The position numbers and the translations under genes are program-made. The notes under the pieces are model-generated. The model searched no databases and was not told the DNA's origin. It saw only the letters and a list, made by a program, of their open reading frames with translations. A stretch of DNA of 9,586 bases from an uncultured Clostridia bacterium (GTDB taxonomy: Bacteria > Bacillota > Clostridia > Lachnospirales > Lachnospiraceae), in the NCBI GenBank assembly GCA_946623485.1, contig CAMORF010000060.1:1-9586 (forward strand), given 5' to 3'. Shown piece after piece: positions 1 to 6,944 of this stretch (positions are counted from its first letter, which is position 1; each line of letters starts with the position of its first letter).

Positions 1-253
1 GCCGGGTCCAAAACAGGCGGTTCAGCCGAATGTAGGACACACCGCTTTTTATCCCCGCACGTACCGTCTGCACGGTCAGTATAACGGATATAACCATGTG
101 CATGCAGGCAGTTACCAGCAGCATACGTGTCACCCACAGGAAACCAGCGCTGCCGCCATCGGCCATGCCTGCCAGCACCAGGGCACCCATGATCATGTGA
201 ATTACAAAGAATATCATAATCATGGGTGTCAGAATCGCATTCAGTCTTCTCAT
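1..253 (-). CDS. Small integral membrane protein, cytochrome b-like anchor (3' part cut off by window edge)
   Basis: The first 84 codons are visible, running off the left edge. The ATG at 253 directly follows the stop of the preceding gene (TGAATG), with a GAGG about 8 bases upstream, so the two are translationally adjacent. The visible protein starts MRRLNAILTPM and has two hydrophobic helices (about residues 7-30 and 38-62), followed by a loop ending near RLNRLFWTR. Each helix carries one histidine (H19 in VIHMIMG, H52 in CMHMVIS), an arrangement compatible with axial haem ligands in fumarate reductase/succinate dehydrogenase cytochrome b-type anchors. From memory, similar small proteins in Clostridia sit beside a fumarate-reductase-like flavoprotein. 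The family call is inference: the rest of the gene and its downstream neighbour lie outside the window. It could instead be an unrelated small membrane protein. Confidence 0.6.
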   Translation of the reverse strand, partial: MRRLNAILTPMIMIFFVIHMIMGALVLAGMADGGSAGFLWVTRMLLVTACMHMVISVILTVQTVRAGIKSGVSYIRLNRLFWTR

Positions 254-766
254 TCACCCAACCTCGGCCTTCCCCGGTGCGCCGGAAGATTCTATCACGA
301 TGTCATCCTTTCCCTTGGCGGCCGGTCCGGAAGCTTCATAGATCTCTTTAGAGAGCAGCATGATATCATACCGCCCGTGGTCTGCCTTCGAACGCATCAA
401 AACCAGATCCTCCGTGCGGAGAGACATCTGGTTCTCCGGAAGCCTGCTCTGGAAGCTCCTGGCAATCTCCAGTCCAAGGGGATCATTGTCTGCCACAACG
501 CAGGTGATGTCCTCAAACAGGAACCCAATCTCCTTCCCCTGGAAAAAGTCCTTCCATACAGCCAGCTTTTCTTTATCAGGATGCAGCCTGCGGTTGATCA
601 TCACGACATACTCGCCCGAAGGCTGATCCAGAACCATCGTCGCGGATGAAACCGCGTCAACGCCCGACAGTGCCATTTGAAAATACCGGGTTTGGTATAC
701 AGGCACTCCGGCCAGAAGAATGAGCGCAGCGAACACCGTTATGGCATGGCGAAGCATATTTCCCAT
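254..766 (-). CDS. Unrecognised membrane-anchored protein with a near-ApbE motif
   Basis: A 170-residue protein that I do not recognise. The N-terminus (MGNMLRHAITVFAALILLAG) is a signal anchor or uncleaved signal peptide without a lipobox cysteine. The rest is soluble and mixed alpha/beta in character, presumably outside the membrane. Residues 37-43 read DAVSSAT, one change away from the D-x-x-S/T-G-A-T sequence to which ApbE attaches FMN, but the glycine is serine and the rest does not look like a full FMN-binding domain. It starts 100 bases after the FMN-binding lipoprotein and abuts the next membrane gene without a gap, so it is probably co-transcribed with both. The ATG at 766 has an AGGATGAG stretch just upstream; an ATG three codons later is an alternative. 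A role in an extracytoplasmic flavin or electron-transfer module is a guess from context. Confidence 0.7.
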   Translation of the reverse strand: MGNMLRHAITVFAALILLAGVPVYQTRYFQMALSGVDAVSSATMVLDQPSGEYVVMINRRLHPDKEKLAVWKDFFQGKEIGFLFEDITCVVADNDPLGLEIARSFQSRLPENQMSLRTEDLVLMRSKADHGRYDIMLLSKEIYEASGPAAKGKDDIVIESSGAPGKAEVG

Positions 767-866
767 ATTTTTCTCATCCTGTAACGATTCAGCACTCCCT
801 GCGGACTGTCATCATCCGGTCCATCTCGCCTGATGCGCAGACGAACCTATCACTAAGCCCGGACAG

Positions 867-1313
867 TCATTGCTGTGCCTGCTCAAGTGCCAGTTCTACG
901 GCTTCCTTGAACTCCTTGTAGTTGATGGTGGCGCCGCTGATGGAATCAATGCCGTCAAGCTGTCCGTTCTGGACCAGCATGGATGCGTATTCCGCGCAGG
1001 ACGCGTTGGCTTTCTGTGCCTTGTTATAATAATCCTTGTTGGCAATCCGGCCGTCTTCCTTGCCGTAATCCTCATCCTTTTTCGTGCCATCTGCCTCATA
1101 TGTGGTAAATGAACAGTCCGATATCTTTCCATCCTTGATCGTCAGGCTGACAACACCATACCCGTTCCCGTCATCCGTCCCATCATCGTTTTCATATACT
1201 GCGCTTTGTGCCTCGTACGTGCCATCCTTATAAGAAGCCTTCTTTGATCCGCAGCCTGTCAACACTGCTGCGGCAAGACCCGCTGCCAAAATAGCTGCTG
1301 TCATCCTTATCAT
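867..1313 (-). CDS. FMN-binding domain lipoprotein
   Basis: A 148-residue lipoprotein. The signal peptide is hydrophobic from about residue 4 and ends in a lipobox L18-T-G-C21, so the mature protein should be lipid-anchored on the outer face of the membrane. The remainder fits a single FMN-binding domain (PF04205, as in RnfG/NqrC). D123-S-I-S-G-A-T129 matches the D-x-x-S/T-G-A-T sequence modified by the flavin transferase ApbE, so FMN is expected covalently on T129. No ApbE gene is in the window. I chose the ATG at 1313 because GGAGA lies 7 bases upstream and the protein then begins as a normal lipoprotein. A GTG at 1352, overlapping the ATPase stop (GTGA), would add 13 residues. In Campylobacter P19 loci thioredoxin-like proteins follow the ATPase gene; this protein may supply electrons for iron reduction instead (inference). 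Confidence 0.9.
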   Translation of the reverse strand: MIRMTAAILAAGLAAAVLTGCGSKKASYKDGTYEAQSAVYENDDGTDDGNGYGVVSLTIKDGKISDCSFTTYEADGTKKDEDYGKEDGRIANKDYYNKAQKANASCAEYASMLVQNGQLDGIDSISGATINYKEFKEAVELALEQAQQ

Positions 1314-1348
1314 ATCATAGTCTCCGTTCTTCCGTAACCGGCAGGTCT

Positions 1349-2047
1349 TCACTGCAATGTAATATGCTTTATCTTTCCCGTAAAGTTTTCATTGATCATC
1401 TCGTGGTCCACACGACCGTTTCGAAGCACGATCGTACGCTGCGCTACCTCAGCCACCTCCGGATTGTGCGTTACCACTATCAGGGTTGTGCCTTCCAGAT
1501 GCAGCTTTCGAAACAGTTCTACGACAATTTCCTCATTGGCCTCATCAAGATTGCCGGTGGGCTCATCCGCAAGTATGATCTCAGGATAATTAATCAAAGC
1601 CCTGGCAACGCAGACTCTCTGCTGCTCACCGCCTGACAGCTGGCTCGGATAATGCTTCGCCCGGTCTGCCAGACCTACCCGTTCCAGCGCCTCCAGTGCT
1701 TCCTTCTCATCCGGAAGGCTGTGATAATACTGCGCCAGCATCACATTTTCCACGGCAGTCAGGTAGCTCACCAGATGGAACTGCTGGAAAATCAAACCAA
1801 TCTTATCCCTGCGTATATCTGTCAGCGCGCGCGCATTTTTCCTTGAGATATCCTCCCCGTCCAGCAGGATCTCGCCTTCCGTCGCTTTATCCAGGGCACC
1901 GATGATATTCATCATCGTACTCTTCCCGGAGCCGGAAGGTCCCATGATCGCAAGCCATTCGCCCTTTTCCACCTTGAGGCTGACATGATCCAGCGCATGG
2001 AGATTTCCGTATACTTTTGATACATTCTTTAATTCAAGCAAACTCAT
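1349..2047 (-). CDS. ABC transporter ATP-binding protein, LolD/MacB type
   Basis: A complete 232-residue ATPase that should power the two FtsX-type permeases encoded just before it. All nucleotide-binding elements are present: Walker A GPSGSGKST (36-44), Q-loop in IFQQ (86-89), signature LSGGEQQ (137-143), Walker B ILADE with following PTGNLD (158-168) and the switch histidine H194 in THN. Length and motifs match the LolD/MacB/FtsE group, and its position matches Cj1663 of the Campylobacter P19 system. The start ATG lies one base after the permease stop, with AAAGGAG inside the last permease codons, so translation is probably coupled. Members of this group often do mechanical or export work instead of classical import, so it need not move iron directly. 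The C-terminal tail after about residue 215 is short and unremarkable. Confidence 0.96.
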   Translation of the reverse strand: MSLLELKNVSKVYGNLHALDHVSLKVEKGEWLAIMGPSGSGKSTMMNIIGALDKATEGEILLDGEDISRKNARALTDIRRDKIGLIFQQFHLVSYLTAVENVMLAQYYHSLPDEKEALEALERVGLADRAKHYPSQLSGGEQQRVCVARALINYPEIILADEPTGNLDEANEEIVVELFRKLHLEGTTLIVVTHNPEVAEVAQRTIVLRNGRVDHEMINENFTGKIKHITLQ

Positions 2048-2048
2048 G

Positions 2049-3215
2049 TCATTCTCCTTTCAACACAAGTGCAGGGTCAACCTGGGTGGCGCTTCTGATC
2101 GGGATCATGCACGCAGCGCCCGTCACAAGAACCGATGCCAGGATCGTCACCGGAACCAGCCATGGCATCAGTGTAATCGAACTGTGGAATACATTCCTGG
2201 ATACCGCCTGCGCGAATAAAAAGCCCAGGATTGCGCCCAGCAAGCCGCCGCATGCCCCCAGGACAATTCCCTCTCCCATGAACTCGGCAATGATGCTTTG
2301 ATTGCTCGCTCCGAGAGCCTTGCGAAGGCCGATCTCTTTACGTCTTTCCGCAACCACGGCCGTCATCGTAGTAGCTACGCAGATCATAGTCAGCGCCAGA
2401 ACAACCACCGTGACCAGGAGCACCAGGGATTGCAGCTTCGACAGCACCGTGTCCTCCGATTCCGTCACCCGCTTGACCAGCCGGGCGCTGACACCTGGCA
2501 CCTGTTCTGAGATCTTGCCGGATAGTGCCTTCAGTTCATCCGACCCGGACGATACGCTCAGCTCGCAGACATCATAGGCCGTTGCCTCCCCGGTCAGCTT
2601 CTCCATGTCAGAGGTCCGCATATATACATAATCCTCTTCCTTGCCGCCCGTATCCAGGATCGCGGTAACCGTAAAATCGACCCAGTTATCCAGAACCACC
2701 TCTTCGGTTTCCCCGTCACCTGCTTCTGTCTCTGACTCCGGCGCATACGTGCAGGTCATCCGCTTCCCGGGCTTTAGGTTATACATCCTGGCCACATTTT
2801 TGCCGATCATGATCTCGCCATCCGCTGCCGGCCATTCGCCATCCACCAGCCAGAACGGACTTGTCTTCTGTACCTGCTCCAGGTCCGCAGAGGCCGCCAT
2901 CACCGGACGGTCATTGACCCGGACCGTTTCATATCGATAAGCGGCGATTCCTACAAGCTTGTCATCCGGTACGAGCCCCCGCACTGCTTCCACCTGATCC
3001 GGCATCATTCTGTCACTGTCCGGCGTGACGATCATATTCGCCCCATAACTGCGGAACTGCGCGCCCATCTGCCGGGGTACATCGATGTAGATCGTTACCA
3101 GACCAGACAGGATCATGGCCCCGATTGAAATCGCCAGCAGCGCGATGATCATGCGTGACCGTCGCCGCAGCAGCGATGCCGTGATCATGCGTATATACAT
3201 CTTTCTCTTTTTCAT
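2049..3215 (-). CDS. ABC transporter permease, FtsX/MacB family (second of pair)
   Basis: A 388-residue permease with the FtsX/MacB plan. There is an N-terminal membrane helix (about 22-44), a large extracytoplasmic domain, then three helices near 263-284, 313-336 and 350-372. The cytoplasmic segment ERRKEIGLRKALGAS (290-304) is the conserved coupling motif that contacts the ATPase. The extracytoplasmic domain shares short stretches with its partner permease: a YGANM/ITV-like segment after helix 1, VDGEW, and a D-[ST]-GG-[KE]-E-[ED]-D motif. The pair is therefore paralogous and probably forms a heterodimer. I chose the ATG at 3215 because AAAGGA sits 7 bases upstream. An ATG at 3263, overlapping the previous stop as TAATG, would add 16 residues but has its purine-rich stretch too close. 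By position it corresponds to Cj1662 of the P19 iron system. The transported substrate is unknown. Confidence 0.93.
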   Translation of the reverse strand: MKKRKMYIRMITASLLRRRSRMIIALLAISIGAMILSGLVTIYIDVPRQMGAQFRSYGANMIVTPDSDRMMPDQVEAVRGLVPDDKLVGIAAYRYETVRVNDRPVMAASADLEQVQKTSPFWLVDGEWPAADGEIMIGKNVARMYNLKPGKRMTCTYAPESETEAGDGETEEVVLDNWVDFTVTAILDTGGKEEDYVYMRTSDMEKLTGEATAYDVCELSVSSGSDELKALSGKISEQVPGVSARLVKRVTESEDTVLSKLQSLVLLVTVVVLALTMICVATTMTAVVAERRKEIGLRKALGASNQSIIAEFMGEGIVLGACGGLLGAILGFLFAQAVSRNVFHSSITLMPWLVPVTILASVLVTGAACMIPIRSATQVDPALVLKGE

Positions 3216-3262
3216 GTCGATATCCTTTGTGTCTTGGATCTGTAAATTCACAGTCTTTTCCA

Positions 3263-4549
3263 TTATCTCCCGTGGAGCACTTCCGTCGGCCGCAGATTCA
3301 GCAGCATGCGGATTGCCGGGATGCTGCCGATCAGCGTCACCAGGCCAACCAGCACCGCCACCACCGGCACCACCATCGGCCGGATCTGGATCGAAGCGCT
3401 AAACACAGAATGCCCGATGATCTGCGCAAATCCGATGCCGGCATAGAAACCAATCACGCCGCCGATCAAGGCGGTGCAAAGCACCTCCGTCAGCACCAGG
3501 CCGGTAATAGCCGGATTATGCGCACCGATTGCTTTCATCAGGCCGATCTCCTGCGAACGCTCCATAACTGAGGCCGTCACCAGGTTACAGATACCCAGCG
3601 CTGCGCCGACCATCGACAGAATCGTAATCAGGATCATCAGAAGCTCTGTTTTATTCAGAATCTGTCCCTCGGAATCTGCAACCTGGCGGACTGCGGAGGC
3701 GACGGAATCCGTAACCACCTCCTCGATCTGATAGCAGATGGAGCTGACATAAGCCGTGCAGTACCAGGTTTCATACTGCGATACGGAGAGCGAGGATGGA
3801 TCCCTCGCTGCCTTCTGCGCCAGCTCATTGTCCGGAGTCGTCAGCGCAGACACCTCGATGCTGTCAATCTTTCCTTCCAGGCCGCCCAGGGCCTGTGCCG
3901 TGTCCACCGTCACATAGATCAGGTCATCCTCCTCGCCGCCTGAGTCGAAGACACCGACGACCTTCAGGTTCTTCTCTTCCTTGCTTCCTGTGACATGGAT
4001 CATATCCCCGGCCGACAGCCCTTCTTTCTTCGCAAGCGAGCTTCCCACCATGGCGCATTCGCTGCTGCCATCGCTTTGTTCATCCAGCCATTCTCCATCG
4101 ACTGTCCACCAGCTGCGCAAAGACGCAATGCCTGCGTCCAGTGCCTCTCCGGTCGGCAGATCCATATGATGATTAAACCAGGTGCCGGTCAGCGTTGCCG
4201 TGTTGCCGGAGTCCAGGGACACCTGCGTGGAGATAAAGGGCGTGTAATCCACGATATTAAATGCCCAGAAGATCGTTTTAATCTTGCCCAGTTCATCCTC
4301 CTTCAGGTAATTGCCGGATATATTCTCATCGCCGACATCATACAGATCGCTGATCACCGATGTACTCTTGGGCACTACGGTGATATTTGCGCCGTAAGCT
4401 TTCAATTCCTGATTCATCTTATCCTCAACGTCCATCATGACGCTGAGCATAGCCGTCGCCAGGGAAGAACCCAGCGCGATTGTAAATGCAATCATGAGCA
4501 TTTTCTTCCACTGCCTCAGAAAGGCTTTGGCAATCATTCGTACAAACAT
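3263..4549 (-). CDS. ABC transporter permease, FtsX/MacB family (first of pair)
   Basis: A 428-residue permease with one N-terminal helix (about 18-39), a long extracytoplasmic domain and three C-terminal helices (about 303-326, 350-375 and 392-414). MERSQEIGLMKAIGA (329-343) is the coupling motif expected to dock on the ATPase. The extracytoplasmic domain is larger than in its partner and carries cysteines at 165, 264 and 272; the last two lie close together and could form a disulfide (inference). The ATG overlaps the stop of the DUF2318 gene as TAATG, with AAGGGAG about 8 bases upstream, indicating coupled translation. It corresponds in order to Cj1661 of the Campylobacter P19 locus. FtsX-type pairs usually work on periplasmic substrates or partners, so this pair may act on P19 or on a reduction partner instead of forming an iron pore. 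Confidence 0.93.
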   Translation of the reverse strand: MFVRMIAKAFLRQWKKMLMIAFTIALGSSLATAMLSVMMDVEDKMNQELKAYGANITVVPKSTSVISDLYDVGDENISGNYLKEDELGKIKTIFWAFNIVDYTPFISTQVSLDSGNTATLTGTWFNHHMDLPTGEALDAGIASLRSWWTVDGEWLDEQSDGSSECAMVGSSLAKKEGLSAGDMIHVTGSKEEKNLKVVGVFDSGGEEDDLIYVTVDTAQALGGLEGKIDSIEVSALTTPDNELAQKAARDPSSLSVSQYETWYCTAYVSSICYQIEEVVTDSVASAVRQVADSEGQILNKTELLMILITILSMVGAALGICNLVTASVMERSQEIGLMKAIGAHNPAITGLVLTEVLCTALIGGVIGFYAGIGFAQIIGHSVFSASIQIRPMVVPVVAVLVGLVTLIGSIPAIRMLLNLRPTEVLHGR

Positions 4550-5799
4550 TACTGAAACTCCCTTTCATACTCGAGAAGTCCTGAGATCGGAATGATGATC
4601 TGTCCATTGCTGATCTCATAAGGAATTACGATCGGGTTGCATCCGCCTTTAAAGCCGATCGTGGATATATTCATAACCACATCGCACAGATTGCATACGA
4701 CCTGCCCGTTTTTTTCGTAGTAGCCGGTCTCTCCGCAGACATCGCATGCATCCAGGCCAATGCCGTAAGCAGTGGAATTCGGTTTCTTGATCACAATAAA
4801 ACGGATCTGCACTCCCTTTTCGGTCTCATAGGCAAAACGGTGCAGATGTCCATCCTCCACAAGGGAAAAATCAACATATACATTTTCATCATCCATGCCG
4901 GAGGCTTCCTCGATCGGAGACAGCGTTACATCAGTCGCATTGACCTTCTCCAGCCACGTCAGGTTCAGGATTACACACGCACAGCAGATAAATGCCGTCG
5001 CTGCCCAGCGGCGGGTGCTGCGAATGCGCATCCGGATCCGGCGATGCTCCGCCGGGTTACGGTAAGGCTCCTTGTGAATAATGCCCGCGATCCACAGTCC
5101 CAAAGCCGCGCACACAACGATGGCAAGGGCAAGATACAAAAACAGATCCTTGTGGTTTTTTACGAAAACCGTATACGTGAACATCGTGTGGTTCGACTGT
5201 ACGATCTTTTTCTGGAGCAGGACAGAAAACAGGCCCGCAAGGCGCATGACTGCGTTGATCAGAAGTTCCAGCTTCGCGATGATCCCGGCCTTCCCTGCCC
5301 CCAGACGCAGCGCAAGCTTTTCACAGGCAAGAAACGTCACCACAGCCAGCACAATCCCAAGCACCATCCCGATCATGGACATCAGAAAATCCGTCGAGAT
5401 CACTGTCGTCTCCTGCTGCAGTACATGGTACGGATACGCCCAGACATCAGGCATCCCATAACCGATTATCGTGATATACAAAACACCGGCAAATATCCAT
5501 GGAAAAGTTCCTGCAAATCCCTTGTCAGATGGTTTTTTTATCGTAAAGATCAAAAACACAACGAACGATACAAGACCAGCCGCATATATCCAGCCGTTCA
5601 GGATCGCTGTGTCGATCATGCTTGTCGTATTTCTTAAAATGGCAATGGCAATCGAGAAGACGACCCCCGCCGCCGCCAACAGCCATACCATGCGCCGCTG
5701 CTTTTTCCCGGCCGCAGTCTTTACATACCCGGTGAGGGCACCGAGGATGACTGCCTCCGTCAGAATCTGGCGCGTAGTAAGAATCAGATAGGTGAGCAT
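4549..5799 (-). CDS. Polytopic membrane protein with C-terminal DUF2318 (Fe-S-containing) domain
   Basis: A 416-residue protein. The first two-thirds is a set of roughly eight membrane helices. The C-terminal third, after a last helix near 263-282, is a soluble domain of the DUF2318 type (PF10080), often called Fe-S-containing. Seen there: an H-x-H (318, 320), two CxxC pairs (C352/C355 in DACDVCG, C369/C372 in VCNLCD) and a GGCNP motif with C387. These five cysteines are the likely metal or cluster ligands, facing outside the cell. The start at 5799 has GGAGG five bases upstream, much better than an ATG at 5856 that would add 19 charged residues. It is the Cj1660 equivalent in P19-type iron systems, where membrane electron transfer to ferric iron has been suggested but not settled. 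Its stop overlaps the next start by one base. Confidence 0.92.
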   Translation of the reverse strand: MLTYLILTTRQILTEAVILGALTGYVKTAAGKKQRRMVWLLAAAGVVFSIAIAILRNTTSMIDTAILNGWIYAAGLVSFVVFLIFTIKKPSDKGFAGTFPWIFAGVLYITIIGYGMPDVWAYPYHVLQQETTVISTDFLMSMIGMVLGIVLAVVTFLACEKLALRLGAGKAGIIAKLELLINAVMRLAGLFSVLLQKKIVQSNHTMFTYTVFVKNHKDLFLYLALAIVVCAALGLWIAGIIHKEPYRNPAEHRRIRMRIRSTRRWAATAFICCACVILNLTWLEKVNATDVTLSPIEEASGMDDENVYVDFSLVEDGHLHRFAYETEKGVQIRFIVIKKPNSTAYGIGLDACDVCGETGYYEKNGQVVCNLCDVVMNISTIGFKGGCNPIVIPYEISNGQIIIPISGLLEYEREFQ

Positions 5800-5827
5800 A
5801 GAAACCTCCGCCTTTTCTATCACGCAC

Positions 5828-5859
5828 GCAATGCGACACACAAAAGTGCGCCGCATTGC
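5828..5859 (-). other. Imperfect hairpin between P19 and DUF2318 genes
   Basis: GCAATGCG (5828-5835) and CGCATTGC (5852-5859) are perfect 8-base inverted arms. Three further pairs (5839-5841 with 5846-5848) close an AAAA loop (UUUU in the leftward mRNA), with two mismatches between. It lies between the P19 stop and the start of the DUF2318 gene. No U-run follows, so it is not a classical terminator. It may modulate mRNA processing or stability between the two genes. Confidence 0.5.
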
Positions 5860-5901
5860 ATGCAGTTGTTCAATTCATTCGCAGTGTCTGCCTCAGGCTT
5901 A

Positions 5902-6459
5902 TTACTCCAGTCCGGCGAACTCCCATCCCTCATAGGTATAAGAAAGTGTTCCGTCCGCGAAGTGATCCTTCAGGGATCCGCCTGGGCCCGTCTCCGCATC
6001 AGAATGGATCAGATACCCGTTCTCTCCCGGGCTGTGGATTGTGATGGTCAGATCATAGGTACCCGGATCCAGCTTGATATTGTTGCCATAGTGCGGACCA
6101 TCTGAAGCTGCCATCTCCATGAAGGTTCCTGACACCACTTCGTTCCCGTCCTGATCGTCAATCTTGTAGTCCACCGTCAGATACGGCACCCACTCACCAA
6201 CCGGATATCCGAGGTCATTTTCCAAAGCAGAGATGTCTGCCTCGATATGAATATCCGCATCCTCCGCGCTGTAGGTGATCGTCTCATTCTCCATCGGAAC
6301 CGCCTGGAACCAGACCGCGGACAGATTGATGAAATCAAGCTCCTCATCAGAGAAAATCTCATTCTCTACGAAGCCGGCGCCTGAGTCACTCGCCATTGCC
6401 GGAAATGCGCCAAGCGCCATCGCGCCGACAAGTGCCAGGGCAAAGATCCTTTTCTTCAT
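5902..6459 (-). CDS. P19/Tp34-family iron transport protein
   Basis: A 185-residue secreted protein of the P19/Tp34/FetP family (PF10634), which binds copper and iron outside the cytoplasmic membrane and feeds FTR1-type permeases. The signal peptide is MKKRIFALALVGAMALGAF with a likely cut after AMA (about residue 23). The metal-site residues known in FetP/P19 can all be placed: H71-x-E73 in DIHIEAD, M116 seven residues before H123 in the diagnostic DGPHYGNNI stretch, and H152 in IHSDAETG, 29 residues further on (30 in FetP). The start is fixed by AAGGGAG seven bases before the ATG. There is no lipobox cysteine and no C-terminal anchor, which is odd if the host has a single membrane. It sits after the FTR1 gene as in Campylobacter (p19) and enterobacteria (fetP), but separated by a 485-base gap. 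Confidence 0.95.
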   Translation of the reverse strand: MKKRIFALALVGAMALGAFPAMASDSGAGFVENEIFSDEELDFINLSAVWFQAVPMENETITYSAEDADIHIEADISALENDLGYPVGEWVPYLTVDYKIDDQDGNEVVSGTFMEMAASDGPHYGNNIKLDPGTYDLTITIHSPGENGYLIHSDAETGPGGSLKDHFADGTLSYTYEGWEFAGLE

Positions 6460-6550
6460 GTTACTGCTCCCTTCTTTTGTGTTGCTGCCTCCCGCTTGAC
6501 CCGGAAAGCTGTTCTTCCAAAGAGCCTCGGAAAAACAATGTTATGTGTGT

Positions 6551-6579
6551 ATTATGAAAGGCTTCTTGCCGTCTGGCAG
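6551..6579 (-). promoter_or_regulatory. Weak sigma70-type promoter candidate for P19
   Basis: Reading leftward, CTGCCA (6574-6579) and CATAAT (6551-6556) are separated by 17 bases. The -10 matches consensus in five of six positions and the -35 in four. Transcription would start near 6544, about 85 bases before the P19 ATG. A small dyad (TGCC/GGCA) overlaps the -35. If real, P19 and the downstream genes could be transcribed apart from FTR1. Confidence 0.3.
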
Positions 6580-6617
6580 GATCTGTAAACAGGTTAACTG
6601 AACATATTGCGCCGGAT

Positions 6618-6631
6618 CATTCTGCAGAATG
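6618..6631. promoter_or_regulatory. 14-base perfect palindrome upstream of P19
   Basis: CATTCTGCAGAATG is perfectly self-complementary over 14 bases. It lies about 160 bases upstream of the P19 start and about 75 bases upstream of the candidate start of transcription. Its size suits a dimeric DNA-binding protein, but it does not match a Fur box and no second copy was found in the window. Confidence 0.35.
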
Positions 6632-6761
6632 CTCAAGCCAAATAACAGTTACAATATGTACAGATCCTTACTCCGCAGGCGGTTTATACCTGTTCATACT
6701 GCTTCAGGCAGGTCAGGTAACAGTCCCCCAATATCCGGAGTGCTGCGAAACATTCCTGGCC

Positions 6762-6905
6762 GGACTACCGCTCCCGGCTGGGATGTCGTTCCTGACCGGG
6801 ATGCCGTTTCATGTTTGGCTCCCGTTCCCGGCCGGGATGCCGTTTCAGGTTTGGCTCCCGTTCCCGACCAGGATGCCGTTTCAGGTTTAGCTCCCGTTCC
6901 TGGCT
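6762..6905. repeat. 36-base tandem repeat array with internally deleted half-units
   Basis: Three consecutive 36-base units start at 6798, 6834 and 6870. They begin GGGATGCCGTTTC (AGGATGCC in the third) and contain GGCTCCCGTTCC. Directly before them, 6780-6797 is an 18-base half-unit that looks like a full unit with 18 internal bases lost between its two CCGTT-like sequences, and 6762-6779 resembles a further decayed half-unit. In units 1 and 2, GGGATGCC pairs with GGCTCCC (for example 6798-6805 with 6817-6823) to form a 7-pair stem with one bulged base; unit 3 is weaker. CCCGGCCGGG at 6827-6836 is a palindrome at a unit junction. The array lies just 3' of the FTR1 gene in the direction of transcription. 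Confidence 0.85.
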
Positions 6906-6944
6906 GCGCTGAATCCGTTTCGTCTGAATAAAACGGGGAACGAT

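Larger units (their letters stand above)
6460..6944. other. Non-coding gap between FTR1 and P19 genes
   Basis: This 485-base stretch has no convincing gene. From right to left it holds the end of the FTR1 transcript, a 36-base tandem repeat array (6798-6905, with decayed half-units to about 6762), a 14-base palindrome (6618-6631), a weak leftward promoter candidate (6551-6579) and the P19 ribosome binding site. An open frame on the plus strand (6629-6931) merely translates the tandem repeat into a repetitive APVP-type peptide and has no Shine-Dalgarno. No U-tailed terminator was seen. Confidence 0.7.

Noticed and set aside
805..867. ACTGTC/GACAGT inverted arms around the FMN-gene stop as a terminator
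   Set aside because: Only six pairs with a loop of about 51 bases and no U-run; likely chance.
4840..5637. Long plus-strand open frame opposite the DUF2318 gene
   Set aside because: It lies wholly antisense to a well-supported gene, and its product is rich in R, H and Q without any domain pattern.
6762..6905. CRISPR-like array
   Set aside because: The 36-base units are contiguous, with no spacers between them, and no cas gene is present.
6629..6931. Plus-strand open frame encoding a repetitive APVP-rich peptide
   Set aside because: It only translates the 36-base tandem repeat, whose length is a multiple of three and so keeps several frames open. It has no Shine-Dalgarno, and the minus-strand frame is also open past the FTR1 stop.
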